Numbered from the stretch's first letter, positions 20,262 through 29,529 are shown. The stretch is 64,000 bases of DNA from Sphingorhabdus sp. YGSMI21 (GCF_002776575.1 NZ_CP022548.1:3301001-3365000); one strand, 5' to 3'. Notes: generated from the letters alone by a model not told the origin. Program-made: numbers and translations.

Positions 20262-20277
20262 TTAACCATTTGGTTAA
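20262..20277. promoter_or_regulatory. Palindromic putative operator upstream of the oxidoreductase gene
   Basis: TTAACC (20262-20267) and GGTTAA (20272-20277) form 6-bp inverted arms around a 4-bp centre, 17 bp upstream of the oxidoreductase ATG. The spacing and symmetry fit a dimeric repressor site, for example of the TetR type. No regulator gene for it lies in this window. Confidence 0.5.
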
Positions 20278-20401
20278 CAGATTCGCGGCACGGTCGCCAG
20301 TGCCCCCGCGACATCGACCGATTTTGCGGCAAATTTTGCTGGGCATTTGCCGTCATTTGTTCAATGAAGCCGATCACATCTTCTCTCGGAGCACCTTCTT
20401 C

Positions 20402-21370
20402 ATGCCGCGTAACTGGCTTTTCACCACCCTGTTCCTGCCCCTCTGCATGGCGCTCAGCGCCTGTCAGGCACCTGGCGAGGATATCGCCAGCGCCGGCAGC
20501 GATGACGGGCAGGCTGCGGTCGACGATATTGCCGCCGCGGAATATATACCCGCAGTGATGCCGGATGACGCCGACCCCGCGCTCTGGGTGATCAGGGACG
20601 AAGACACGACCATCTATCTGTTCGGCACCGTCCATATCCTGAAACCGGGCATGACCTGGTTCGACGAGGCGGTGAAGGAGAGTTTCGATGCCTCCGACGA
20701 GCTGGTCGTCGAAATGGTCAAGCCCGACGCAGCAGCGATGATGAAGGTCGTCAACAAATTGGCGATCGACAAGAGCGGGATTTCGCTGCGCGACAAGCTG
20801 GCCGCAGAAGACCGCGCCGAATATGAAGCGACAATGACCAAGCTGGACATGCCGGTCGCAGCCTTTGATCCGCTCGATCCGTGGTTCGCCAGCGTCAATC
20901 TTTCGCTCATCCCGCTTGTGCGCAACGGCTATGCGGCGGACCAGGGCGTCGAGGATGAGTTGCTGGCCCAGGCCCGGGCCCGGGCCATCAAGATCACCGG
21001 GCTCGAAACACTCGAACAGCAACTCGGATTTTTCGACAATCTGGCTGAAGAGGTTCAGATCCGCTTTCTCAATTTCACCGTCGACAATATCGACGAAACA
21101 ACCGAGGGCATGGAGCAGATGGTCGCCGAATGGGCCAACGCCAATGTCGATGCACTGGGCAGGTTGATGAATGCCGGGCTGGAAGACGAAATTCTCTACG
21201 AAACATTGCTGGTCAACCGCAATGTCAACTGGGCGGAATGGGTGGAGCAGCGGATGGAGCAGCCCGGAACGATATTCCTGGCGGTCGGCGCCGGTCATCT
21301 GGCCGGAGAAAGCAGCCTGCAGGCAATTCTGGCGAAAAAGGGACTTGTTGCGGAACGGATCGAATATTGA
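20402..21370 (+). CDS. TraB/GumN family lipoprotein (first of two)
   Basis: A 322-residue exported protein. Residues 1-19 form a lipoprotein signal (LFTTLFLPLCMALSAC) with the lipobox LSAC. The mature part has the TraB/GumN hallmarks: ALWVIRDEDTTIYLFGTVHILKPGMTW with the GTxH motif near the start, and VGAGHLAGESSLQAILAKKG at the end. Members are proposed metal-dependent proteases related to TIKI, with GxxH motifs at both ends; the activity here is inference. ATG 20402 was chosen because it begins the signal peptide; the open frame upstream is antisense to the oxidoreductase gene. A paralogue follows after 52 bp. Confidence 0.9.
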   Translation: MPRNWLFTTLFLPLCMALSACQAPGEDIASAGSDDGQAAVDDIAAAEYIPAVMPDDADPALWVIRDEDTTIYLFGTVHILKPGMTWFDEAVKESFDASDELVVEMVKPDAAAMMKVVNKLAIDKSGISLRDKLAAEDRAEYEATMTKLDMPVAAFDPLDPWFASVNLSLIPLVRNGYAADQGVEDELLAQARARAIKITGLETLEQQLGFFDNLAEEVQIRFLNFTVDNIDETTEGMEQMVAEWANANVDALGRLMNAGLEDEILYETLLVNRNVNWAEWVEQRMEQPGTIFLAVGAGHLAGESSLQAILAKKGLVAERIEY

Positions 21371-21422
21371 TTATTCTCGCCCCCATGCTTTCTTTTCCCT
21401 GCACGCGCACCAAATAGGCAAT

Positions 21423-22337
21423 ATGCGTATCACCACCATCATCCTGTCCCTGATCGCGTCCCTGCTGCTTGGCGCATGCAACAACACGTCCGATCATGTG
21501 ACCCTGAACACCGTCAAGACGGGCACGCCGGCGCTGTGGAAAGTCAGCGGCACCGTGCCCGGACAGCCGGGCGTCGCCTATATGTTCGGTACGATCCATA
21601 TCCTGCCCGACGATGTGCAGTGGCAAACCCCGGCGCTCGAAGCCGCGATTGCCGATTCAGACCGGCTGGTCATCGAAGTGCTGGGCATGGAAGACACGCA
21701 GAATGCGGCGAGGATTTTTTCCCGGCTGGCGATTTCCCCCGGGCAGGCGAAGCTGGACGAACGTATCAAACCGGATCTGCATGATGATCTCGACCGGATC
21801 ATCGATTCCTCCAATATTTCCGAACGCGCGCTCAACCGCATGGAGACCTGGGCGGCTGCCTTGTCGCTGGCATCAGCGCAGACCAGAAGCCTCGGACTGG
21901 ATTCGAGCGGCGGCGTCGAGAAAAAACTTACCGCCCGGTTCGAAAAGGCCGGAAAGCCGATCGAGGCGCTGGAAACCATCGAACTGCAGCTGGGCTATTT
22001 CGACAGGCTTCCCGAAGAGCAGCAACGCCAGATGCTGACCAGCGTGCTCGAGGATTCGGACGATGCCCAGCAGGCCTTTGAACTTTTGTTCAACGCCTGG
22101 ATGACGGGCGATCTGGAACATATCGTAACCCTCTCCGACACCGGTATTCTGAAAGACCCCAAGACCCGCGAATATCTGCTGGTGGCCCGCAATCTCGACT
22201 GGGCGGAACAGCTGGACAAACGCTTGCAACGCCCTGGCACATCTTTAGTAGCGGTTGGCGCAGCCCATTTGGCAGGTCCCGATGCGGTTCAGGCGATGCT
22301 TGCAAAACGCGGGTATAAAATCGAAAAAATTCAATAA
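21423..22337 (+). CDS. TraB/GumN family lipoprotein (second of two)
   Basis: A 304-residue paralogue of the preceding gene. The signal MRITTIILSLIASLLLGAC ends in the lipobox LGAC. ALWKVSG, AYMFGTIHILPDDVQW and the C-terminal VGAAHLAGPDAVQAMLAKRG match TraB/GumN proteins. Both paralogues share ETIELQLGYFD-type and LDWAEQ/VNWAEW segments, so they arose by duplication. The ribosome binding site is weak. The thioesterase gene starts 12 bp after the stop, suggesting an operon of three genes starting at 20402. Confidence 0.9.
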   Translation: MRITTIILSLIASLLLGACNNTSDHVTLNTVKTGTPALWKVSGTVPGQPGVAYMFGTIHILPDDVQWQTPALEAAIADSDRLVIEVLGMEDTQNAARIFSRLAISPGQAKLDERIKPDLHDDLDRIIDSSNISERALNRMETWAAALSLASAQTRSLGLDSSGGVEKKLTARFEKAGKPIEALETIELQLGYFDRLPEEQQRQMLTSVLEDSDDAQQAFELLFNAWMTGDLEHIVTLSDTGILKDPKTREYLLVARNLDWAEQLDKRLQRPGTSLVAVGAAHLAGPDAVQAMLAKRGYKIEKIQ

Positions 22338-22349
22338 TCAAGGCGCAGC

Positions 22350-23147
22350 ATGGCATATATATTTGATCGGGAAACCGCGCTGGTCGCGCGGGAAGACGGA
22401 CTGTTCACGATTCAGGCAAGCGATATCTATCGCAATCCGACCGGCATGGCCTTTGGCGGATGGATATCGGCCATTGCCGGGCGCGCCGTCGAAATGCATC
22501 CCGATTGCCGGGGCCCGCTGGTGTCGCAGCAGATGATTTTCATGACCGGCGTCGGTCCCGGCGAAATCACTTTATCCGTCAAGCTGCTCCGCGCCGGGTC
22601 GACCACGCAATTCTGGCGCGTGGAACTGCTGCAGAACGGTTCCATGACCAATGCCGCCGATATTGTTACCAGCACCCGCCGTCCGACCGATATCGACTAT
22701 CAGGTGGAGATGCCGACGACCAGGTCGCCAGCCGATTCCATTGCCCTGCGAACGGTCAATCCGATGGCCCCGGCATGGGTTGTCCATTATGACCAGCGCA
22801 TTGCCCAGGGAATCCCCTTTGCCGTAAACGATACGCCCGAAGGGATTGTCTGGATCAAGGAGGCCGACGGTCGTCCGCTGGACCGGATCGGCCTCTTGTC
22901 GATCCTCGACACGCCGATGCCGCGCACTTTTTTCGTCACCGAACAATTCCGCCCCGGTTCGACCGTCACGATGGCGAGCTATATCTATGCCAGCGAGGAA
23001 GACCTGGCCGCGGCGGGCAACGACTTCCTGCTGCTGCGGGTCACCGGTGCGACGGTCAGGAACAGCGCCACTGACGGACGGGTCGAGGTCTGGTCGCAAA
23101 GCGGTATCCTGCTCGCGACAAGCTCCCAGATCGGCTTTTTCCGCTAG
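22350..23147 (+). CDS. acyl-CoA thioesterase family protein
   Basis: A 265-residue protein of double hotdog type. The first half carries NPTGMAFGGWISAIAGRAVEM, which resembles the N-terminal hotdog of TesB-like thioesterases, and the second half RTFFVTEQFRPGSTVTMASYIYASEEDL. There is no signal peptide. Family members hydrolyse acyl-CoA thioesters; the chain preference cannot be read here. The start at 22350 lies 12 bp after the second TraB gene, with AAGGCG upstream. Confidence 0.8.
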   Translation: MAYIFDRETALVAREDGLFTIQASDIYRNPTGMAFGGWISAIAGRAVEMHPDCRGPLVSQQMIFMTGVGPGEITLSVKLLRAGSTTQFWRVELLQNGSMTNAADIVTSTRRPTDIDYQVEMPTTRSPADSIALRTVNPMAPAWVVHYDQRIAQGIPFAVNDTPEGIVWIKEADGRPLDRIGLLSILDTPMPRTFFVTEQFRPGSTVTMASYIYASEEDLAAAGNDFLLLRVTGATVRNSATDGRVEVWSQSGILLATSSQIGFFR

Positions 23148-23273
23148 CGTTTCGCCCTCCGCGCAAAGCCCTTGCTTTTGCGCTGCCCCGACCTTATAGC
23201 GCCCTCTTTCCGACCATGAGCACCCTGGAGGCGTGGCGGAAATCTGACAAAACCTAATTTTTGGAGCAACATT

Positions 23274-23942
23274 ATGAGTGATCAGCTGACTATTTCAGCC
23301 GAGCCACGCGAACGGGCTGGCAAGGGAGCCTCCCGTGCACTGCGTCGTGAAGGCCGTATCCCCGCCGTTATCTATGGCGACAAGAAAGAAGCCATTGCAA
23401 TCCACGTCGAAGAACGTGCGCTGAACAAGCTTCTCGGCACCGGCCATTTCATGAACTCGCTGGTTCAGGTAGAAGTCGACGGGAAGAAAACCCGCACACT
23501 TCCTAAAGATGTTGCTTTTGATCCGGTCACCGACCGTCCGCTCCATGTTGACTTCTTCCGCCTTGCAAAGGGCGCGAAGGTTCAGGTCAATATTCCTGTT
23601 GTCTTCATCAACGAAGAAGAATCTCCTGGCCTGAAACGTGGCGGCGTCATGAACGTTGTTCGTCACGAACTCGACCTGATGTGCGATGCGGATCATATCC
23701 CTGACCAGATCGAGATCGATGTCACCGGTCTGGAAATTGGCGATTCGATCCATATTTCGCACGTCACCCTGCCCGACGGCGCGGAAAGCTCGATCACTGA
23801 TCGTGACTTCACCATTGCCGGCGTCACCGCACCATCTGCTCTGAAATCTTCCGACGACGAAGACGAAGCAGCCGAAGGCGAAGACGGCGAAACGGAAGTC
23901 ACCGAGCAGGACGCCGACACGGCCGAGGGCGAAGACAGCTAG
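23274..23942 (+). CDS. rplY: 50S ribosomal protein L25/general stress protein Ctc
   Basis: A 222-residue long-form L25 (Ctc/TL5 type) that binds 5S rRNA. The N-terminal domain has [19 protein letters not shown] and [11 protein letters not shown], with [21 protein letters not shown] to about residue 95. The TL5 C-terminal domain runs to about 190, followed by an acidic tail of about 30 residues. The ribosome binding site TTGGAG lies 8 nt upstream. pth follows after an intrinsic terminator, an order common in proteobacteria (rplY-pth-ychF). Confidence 0.97.
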   Translation: MSDQLTISAEPRERAGKGASRALRREGRIPAVIYGDKKEAIAIHVEERALNKLLGTGHFMNSLVQVEVDGKKTRTLPKDVAFDPVTDRPLHVDFFRLAKGAKVQVNIPVVFINEEESPGLKRGGVMNVVRHELDLMCDADHIPDQIEIDVTGLEIGDSIHISHVTLPDGAESSITDRDFTIAGVTAPSALKSSDDEDEAAEGEDGETEVTEQDADTAEGEDS

Positions 23943-23971
23943 ACCTTCCGCCATCAAACAATGTAACGAAA

Positions 23972-24012
23972 AACCGTCCATGCTACTTTTACAAAGCATG
24001 GGCGGTTTTTTT
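23972..24012 (+). terminator. Rho-independent terminator after rplY
   Basis: A 13-bp stem, AACCGTCCATGCT (23972-23984) against AGCATGGGCGGTT (23995-24007), has one wobble pair and a 10-nt loop. It runs into seven or more T. It lies 30 bp after the rplY stop. Confidence 0.9.
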
Positions 24013-24054
24013 GTCCTTCGACAAGCTCAAGGCGAGCTGGGAGAGCGTTAGAAA

Positions 24055-24624
24055 ATGCAACTATGGGTCGGCCTTGGCAATCCGGGCGCGCAATATGCGA
24101 TGCACCGGCACAATGTCGGCTTCATGGTGATCGACGCGCTTGAAGAAGTACACGGCTTCCCGCCGCCCAAGCAGAAGTTCAAGGGCTGGACCATGGAAGC
24201 AAGACTGGGCGGCGAAAAGCTGGTCCTGCTCAAACCGGCGACCTTCATGAACGAGAGCGGCAACAGCGTCCGCGCGGCCATGGATTTCTACAAATTGCAG
24301 CCCGAGGACGTCACCGTCTTTTACGACGAGCTGGATCTCGAACCGTTCAAGATCAAGGTCAAGCGCGGCGGCGGTGCAGCCGGTCACAATGGCATCAGAT
24401 CGATGATCGCCCATATCGGCCCCGAATTTCGCCGGGTGCGCATCGGCATCGGCCATCCCGGCACCAAGGCGCGGGTAACAGGCCATGTGCTGGGCAATTA
24501 TGCCAAGTCTGAAATCGATGATCTCGCCCATATGCTCGGCGTGATCGCCGATGAGGCCGACTGGCTGGCGAAAGGCGATGATCCGCGGTTCATGAGCGAA
24601 GTCGCGATGCGGATGCAGGAATAA
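24055..24624 (+). CDS. pth: peptidyl-tRNA hydrolase
   Basis: A 189-residue enzyme that recycles tRNA from prematurely released peptidyl-tRNA. It opens MQLWVGLGNPGAQYAMHRHNVGF, with the conserved Asn8 and the catalytic His in the second motif. Other landmarks are LLKPATFMNESG, VFYDELDLE (the catalytic Asp) and GGGAAGHNGIRSM, all standard. Its length is normal for the bacterial Pth family. It sits between rplY and ychF on the same strand. Confidence 0.98.
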   Translation: MQLWVGLGNPGAQYAMHRHNVGFMVIDALEEVHGFPPPKQKFKGWTMEARLGGEKLVLLKPATFMNESGNSVRAAMDFYKLQPEDVTVFYDELDLEPFKIKVKRGGGAAGHNGIRSMIAHIGPEFRRVRIGIGHPGTKARVTGHVLGNYAKSEIDDLAHMLGVIADEADWLAKGDDPRFMSEVAMRMQE

Positions 24625-24644
24625 CGGGCAGTATAGAATATATC

Positions 24645-24670
24645 GTCACCCCGAACTTGATTCAGGGTGC
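24645..24670. repeat. Half palindromic repeat between pth and ychF
   Basis: The stretch CGTCACCCCGAACTTGATTC and the following CAGGG resemble one arm of the palindrome family seen at 14945 and 17975, with several substitutions. No matching second arm is present, so this looks like a decayed half copy. Confidence 0.5.
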
Positions 24671-24744
24671 AGAGCGTATATGCGCAACTTTCGAGCGATT
24701 TGGCACAAAACGCCGAATCAGCTTCAGCACGACGGAGTGAATAA

Positions 24745-25845
24745 ATGGGTTTCAAATGCGGTATCGTTGGCTTGCCCAACGTCGGAAAATCAACGCTATT
24801 CAACGCACTGACCGAGACGCAGGCGGCGCAGGCGGCGAACTATCCGTTCTGCACGATCGAGCCGAATGTCGGCCAGGTCGCCGTGCCCGATCCGCGGCTG
24901 CAGCAGATTGCCAAAATCGCCAGCAGCGCCAAGATCATCGAAACCCAGCTCGCTTTTGTTGATATCGCCGGTCTGGTGAAGGGCGCGTCGCACGGCGAGG
25001 GTCTCGGTAACCAGTTTCTCGGCAATATCCGCGAGGTCGACGCGGTCGTCCATGTGCTGCGCTGTTTCGAGGATGACGATATCCAGCATGTCGCGAACAA
25101 GATCGACCCGATTTCGGACGCGGAAGTGGTCGAGACCGAGCTGCTGCTCTCCGATCTGGAAAGCCTCGAAAAACGCGTGCCCGCCTTCCAGAAAAAAGCC
25201 ACGAGCGGCGACAAGGAAGCCAAGATTGCCGCCAATGTCCTGGGCCAGGCGCTCGAATTGCTGCGCGAAGGCAAGCCGGCGCGGCTGACCCAGCCCGAGG
25301 GCGAGGAAGAGCAGAGAATTTTCGACCAGTCGCAACTGCTGACCGCCAAGCCGGTGCTTTATGTCTGCAACGTGAGCGAAGCCGACGCCGCCAAGGGCAA
25401 CGACCTGTCCGCCGCCGTATTCGAAAAGGCCAAGGCCGAGGGCGCGGAGGCGGTGATCGTATCTGCCGCCATTGAATCCGAACTGGTCGAGATGGAACCG
25501 GAAGACCGGGCCGAATTTCTGGCCGAGCTAGGACTCGAGGAATCGGGCCTCGCCCGCGTCATTCGCGCCGGCTACCAGCTGCTCGACCTGCAGACCTTCT
25601 TCACCGTCGGCCCCAAGGAAGCCCGCGCCTGGACGGTGCACAAGGGTGCCAAGGCCCCCGAAGCGGCCGGCGAAATCCACAGCGACTTCGAGCGCGGCTT
25701 CATCCGCGCCGAAACCATCGCCTTTGACGACTATGTCGCGCTCGGCGGCGAAAGCGCAGCCCGCGATGCCGGCAAATTGCGGCAAGAGGGCAAGGAATAT
25801 GTCGCGAAAGACGGCGATATCTTCAATTTCAAATTCAATGTCTGA
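24745..25845 (+). CDS. ychF: ribosome-associated redox-regulated ATPase YchF
   Basis: A 366-residue OBG-family P-loop protein. The G1 motif is GLPNVGKSTLFNALT (residues 8-22), followed by NYPFCTIEPNVG, DIAGLVKGASHGEGLGNQFL and YVCNVSE in place of the usual NKxD, the trait that makes YchF prefer ATP. The C-terminal TGS domain is visible (DLQTFFTVGPKEARAWTV, ending in GDIFNFKFNV). YchF/OLA1 binds ribosomes and modulates stress responses. ACGGAG precedes the ATG. Confidence 0.98.
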   Translation: MGFKCGIVGLPNVGKSTLFNALTETQAAQAANYPFCTIEPNVGQVAVPDPRLQQIAKIASSAKIIETQLAFVDIAGLVKGASHGEGLGNQFLGNIREVDAVVHVLRCFEDDDIQHVANKIDPISDAEVVETELLLSDLESLEKRVPAFQKKATSGDKEAKIAANVLGQALELLREGKPARLTQPEGEEEQRIFDQSQLLTAKPVLYVCNVSEADAAKGNDLSAAVFEKAKAEGAEAVIVSAAIESELVEMEPEDRAEFLAELGLEESGLARVIRAGYQLLDLQTFFTVGPKEARAWTVHKGAKAPEAAGEIHSDFERGFIRAETIAFDDYVALGGESAARDAGKLRQEGKEYVAKDGDIFNFKFNV

Positions 25846-25892
25846 ATTGTCACATAGTCCGGCTAGGATGTGACATCCGGAGGATCGACCTT

Positions 25893-27137
25893 ATGCCCAA
25901 GAACCTGATTTCGCTGATTTTGGCTGCTTTTCTGCTGGCTGGCGCGCCTGCCCTCGCAGCGACCACACCCGAGCAGGATGATTCGGGCAGCGAAAAGATC
26001 GAGCAGCGCGAGCCGGTGACGATCCTGATCTCGATCGACGGTTTCCGGCCCGACTATCTCGAGCGCGGCATTACCCCGCATCTCAGCGCGCTGGCGGCGT
26101 CCGGCATATATGGTCCGATGCGCCCCTCCTTCCCGAGCAAGACCTTCCCCAATCACTGGACACTGGTGACCGGCAAGACGCCCGACCATCACGGGATTGT
26201 CGGCAATACGATGGAAGACAGCGCGCGACCGGGCGAGGTGTTCAAGATGGCGACCAAGGATCCCTTCTGGTGGGACCAGGCCGAGCCGATCTGGATCAGC
26301 GCCGAGAAACAGGGAATCCGTTCCGCCACCATGTTCTGGCCCGGATCCGAAGTCGATTTCAACGGTGTCCGGCCGGCAGACTGGTGGCCGTTCAGCCAGG
26401 ATCTCTCCAACGACCGGCGGATCAACGCCGTGGTCGACTGGATGCGGCGGCCGGCCAATATCCGCCCCCGGCTTGTCACGCTCTATTTCGATACGGTCGA
26501 CACAGCGGGCCATTATCACGGACCCGCGCCCGGCGAGAAATTGCACGCAGCCATCGCTGCGGTGGACGCCGAAATCGGCCGTCTGAAGCAGCAGCTCTCC
26601 GCTCTGGACCAGCCGGTGAATTTCGTCATCGCCTCGGACCATGGCATGACCGAAACCGCGCCGGAGCGGATCATCCGTCTCGATGATATCCTGCCGAGCG
26701 ACCAATATCATCTGGTCGAAGACGGCAATTATGCCGGCATCGGACCGGTCGACGGCAATATCGAGACGTTGCGCGCCGCCTTTCTGCGCCCGCACGACCA
26801 TATGCAATGCTGGGACCGGGAGAATATCCCGGCCCATTTCGCCTATGGCACCAATCCGCGTGTGCCCGAAATACTCTGCCTGCCGGATATCGGCTGGGTG
26901 GTCTATCAGGAGGTACCGGAATGGATGACCGGAATCGGTGGCGGCCACGGCTATGATCACCGCGAGCCCGACATGATGGCCTTTTTCCTCGCCAGCGGGC
27001 CGGCGATCCGGGCCGCTGGCCAGCAACCGGCCTTTGACAATGTGAATATCTATTCGCTCGTCGCGCGACTGGCCGGCATCACGCCGCTAGCCAGCGACGG
27101 CAGTCTCGCGCCGTTTGAACAGGCGCTCAAACCCTGA
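25893..27137 (+). CDS. exported nucleotide pyrophosphatase/phosphodiesterase (alkaline phosphatase superfamily)
   Basis: A 414-residue exported hydrolase of the NPP/ENPP group. Residues 1-24 are a signal peptide ending APALAA. The first metal site is ISIDGFRPDYL, and the nucleophile Thr lies in PSKTFPNHWTLVTG. Further metal ligands are in YFDTVDTAGHYHG, ASDHGMTE and GGGHGYDHREPDM. The family cleaves phosphodiester or pyrophosphate bonds of nucleotides or lipids with two zinc ions, and the periplasm is the probable site. The start has CCGGAGGA 8 nt upstream. It converges on the small exported protein gene at 27159. Confidence 0.93.
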   Translation: MPKNLISLILAAFLLAGAPALAATTPEQDDSGSEKIEQREPVTILISIDGFRPDYLERGITPHLSALAASGIYGPMRPSFPSKTFPNHWTLVTGKTPDHHGIVGNTMEDSARPGEVFKMATKDPFWWDQAEPIWISAEKQGIRSATMFWPGSEVDFNGVRPADWWPFSQDLSNDRRINAVVDWMRRPANIRPRLVTLYFDTVDTAGHYHGPAPGEKLHAAIAAVDAEIGRLKQQLSALDQPVNFVIASDHGMTETAPERIIRLDDILPSDQYHLVEDGNYAGIGPVDGNIETLRAAFLRPHDHMQCWDRENIPAHFAYGTNPRVPEILCLPDIGWVVYQEVPEWMTGIGGGHGYDHREPDMMAFFLASGPAIRAAGQQPAFDNVNIYSLVARLAGITPLASDGSLAPFEQALKP

Positions 27138-27158
27138 TTCCGGAATGAACCGAGATGT

Positions 27159-27629
27159 TTATTGCGCGGTGGCGCTGTCGGCAATCCGGGTATAGACAAC
27201 CGCAACCGGCGCGCTGTCCGTGACGTTGCAGCTTTCCGGATCGACGATCCGGTCACCGCGGAATCCTCTCAGCTCGGTGCCGCCTTCGTTCAGCGTCAGG
27301 CCCATGCCGACCCATATTTGCAGGGCACATTTTTTCTGCATTGCCCGCGAAAAAGGCGCCCGGTGGGCGCCGTAGACCAGATTGCCGTGAATGGTAGCGG
27401 TGAAATCGATGTCATCTGCGTCATTGTTCGCAGACCGCTCACGATAACGGGAAGTCAGGCTGGTCCCGTCCTGCGTGAAATGAAGGACATCACCGTCCGC
27501 CTGTTGCCAGGAACCGCTCAGATCAAGTTGCGCAATTTGCCGTTGGTCGGCACTGGATCGCGCATCGGCAGCGATGCCGTTGACCATCGCCAGGGCAGCG
27601 AAGGCATAGATTGCTCGGCGGTGTCTCAT
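27159..27629 (-). CDS. small exported protein of unknown function
   Basis: A 156-residue protein I do not recognise. The first 23 residues form a signal peptide (YAFAALAMVNGIAADARS). The mature part begins with a GSWQQADGDVLHFTQDG segment and has beta-rich character, with two Cys (in KKCALQIW and ESCNV) that could form a disulfide. It resembles the small beta-barrel or lipocalin-like proteins found in many proteobacterial periplasms, but no family can be named. The ribosome binding site AAGGGA supports the start. It lies upstream of mutL on the same strand, 94 bp away. Confidence 0.7.
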   Translation of the reverse strand: MRHRRAIYAFAALAMVNGIAADARSSADQRQIAQLDLSGSWQQADGDVLHFTQDGTSLTSRYRERSANNDADDIDFTATIHGNLVYGAHRAPFSRAMQKKCALQIWVGMGLTLNEGGTELRGFRGDRIVDPESCNVTDSAPVAVVYTRIADSATAQ

Positions 27630-27723
27630 GGCTAAGTCCCTTTCCTGCTGACGCTATGTCTAGGACAGTCTGTCCGGCAGACAATGACCTGTATCACAAA
27701 CCGCCACTTTTACCGCATTGCGC

Positions 27724-29529
27724 TTATTTCCGGCCGAACAGCTTCTCGACATCTTCCAGCGCCAGCTTGACCCAGGTGGGCCGTCCGTGATTGCACTGGC
27801 CGCTGTGCGGGGTCACTTCCATCTCGCGCAACAGGGCGTTCATTTCGGCCACGCTGAGCACCCGCCCTGCCCGGACAGAGCCGTGACAGGCCATGGTCGA
27901 GGCGACATGGTCGACGCGTTCCTTGAGGCTTAGCGCCTGGTCATACGCCCCGAGTTCGTCGGCGAGATCGGTGACCAATTGCTTCACATCGCCCGATCCC
28001 AGCATCGCGGGCGTCGCCCGGACCAGCATCGCGGTCGGCCCGAATCGCTCCAGCTCCAGCCCGAAATCCGACAATTCGGATGCCCGGGTCTCGAGCCGGT
28101 CGCAGGCATTTTCATCCAGTTCGACCACTTCCGCCATCAGCAGCGCCTGCGAGGCGACCGTGCCGCCCTCGACCGCCTTGCGCATGCGCTCCAGCACGAG
28201 CCGTTCGTGCGCGGCATGCTGGTCGACGATCACCAGACCGTCTTCGGCTTCGGCGACAATATAGGTTTTCGCGACCTGCCCGCGGGCGATGCCCAGCGGA
28301 TGGCTGCTTGCCTGCGGTACGGGCTCGGAAGCCTCCTCTGCCCGGCCCATCAGCGGCGCAATATCCTCGCGCAGATCCATCTCCGCAAAGGCAGCGCGAT
28401 CATCACGAACAGCGGACGACGGATAGGGTTGCTGCGCCACATTGGCCCTGCCCTGTGAGGTGAAAATGCTGGTTTGCGGATCGGGAGCCACCGGCTCGCT
28501 CTGCCATCTGCCGAGCGCCGATTCCGCTGGCCGCTGGACCGCGCGGAATCCGCCTTCGTCGAGCGCCTTGCGCAGGCCGCTGACAATCATGCCCCGGATC
28601 ATCGCCGGTTCGCGAAAGCGCACCTCGGTCTTTGCCGGATGGACGTTCACGTCGACCAGCTCGGGCGGCATGTCGATGAACAGGGCAACCACCGGATGCC
28701 GGTCCCGCGCCAGCATCTCGGCATAGGCGCCGCGCACCGCGCCGACCAGCAGCCGGTCCTTGACCGGGCGGCCATTGACGAACAGAAACTGGTGATCGGC
28801 AACCCCGCGATTATAGGTTGGAAGACCGGCTACACCGGTCAGACGAATCTCTTCCCGCTGCAGATCGACGCCGACGCTGTTGGCGCGAAGATCGCGGCTG
28901 GTCAGCGCGGCGACCCGTTCCGGACCGGTTTCCCCGGCCTGAACCGCTATCGCCTTTCGGCCCTGATGCTCCAGCGTGAAACCGATATCGGGGCGTGCCA
29001 TCGCCAGTCGCCGCACGATATCGGTACAGGCGGAATATTCGCTGCGCGCCGTCCGCAAAAACTTGCGGCGGGCCGGTACATTGCCGAACAATTGCTCGAC
29101 CCGGACTTTCGTGCCCGGCGGAATCGCCGCGGGACCTTCCTGCGCCAGATCGCCATGATCGATCACCCGGCTCCAGCCGTCCCCTCCTGCCGTGCGGCTT
29201 TCGATTGTCAGCCGCGCCACGCTGGCAATCGACGGCAGGGCTTCTCCGCGAAAGCCCATGGTCGTCACCAACTCGATGGCCTCGTCCGGAAGTTTCGAGG
29301 TCGCATGGCGTTCGAGCGCGAGGGAAATGTCGTCCCGGCTCATGCCGCAGCCATTGTCGGAGACCTGGACCAGATCCAGTCCGCCCTCCTCGAGGCGAAT
29401 GTTGATCTGGCTTGCCCCGGCATCGATGGCATTTTCGACCAGCTCTTTCAAGGCACTGGCCGGACGCTCGACAACCTCGCCGGCAGCGATCCTATTTATC
29501 AGGCTATTTGGGAGTCTTCTTATTGACAT
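27724..29529 (-). CDS. mutL: DNA mismatch repair protein MutL
   Basis: A 601-residue MutL that links MutS mismatch recognition to strand incision. The N-terminal GHKL ATPase shows AAGEVVERPASALKELVENAIDAG, DNGCGM and TMGFRGEALPSI. The C-terminal domain has the endonuclease motif DQHAAHERLVLE followed by MACHGSVRAG and CNHGRP (the last usually CPHGRP), so it is probably an incising, MutH-independent MutL. The start at 29529 has TAGGA upstream. It is divergent from mreB. Confidence 0.98.
   Translation of the reverse strand: MSIRRLPNSLINRIAAGEVVERPASALKELVENAIDAGASQINIRLEEGGLDLVQVSDNGCGMSRDDISLALERHATSKLPDEAIELVTTMGFRGEALPSIASVARLTIESRTAGGDGWSRVIDHGDLAQEGPAAIPPGTKVRVEQLFGNVPARRKFLRTARSEYSACTDIVRRLAMARPDIGFTLEHQGRKAIAVQAGETGPERVAALTSRDLRANSVGVDLQREEIRLTGVAGLPTYNRGVADHQFLFVNGRPVKDRLLVGAVRGAYAEMLARDRHPVVALFIDMPPELVDVNVHPAKTEVRFREPAMIRGMIVSGLRKALDEGGFRAVQRPAESALGRWQSEPVAPDPQTSIFTSQGRANVAQQPYPSSAVRDDRAAFAEMDLREDIAPLMGRAEEASEPVPQASSHPLGIARGQVAKTYIVAEAEDGLVIVDQHAAHERLVLERMRKAVEGGTVASQALLMAEVVELDENACDRLETRASELSDFGLELERFGPTAMLVRATPAMLGSGDVKQLVTDLADELGAYDQALSLKERVDHVASTMACHGSVRAGRVLSVAEMNALLREMEVTPHSGQCNHGRPTWVKLALEDVEKLFGRK

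Noticed and set aside
18449..20401. Long plus-strand open frame upstream of the first TraB gene
   Set aside because: It is antisense to the oxidoreductase coding sequence; the true protein starts with a signal peptide at 20402.
20246..21298. Open frame extending the oxidoreductase gene upstream on the minus strand
   Set aside because: It is antisense to the TraB lipoprotein gene, adds no family sequence, and the 20245 start has a good ribosome binding site.
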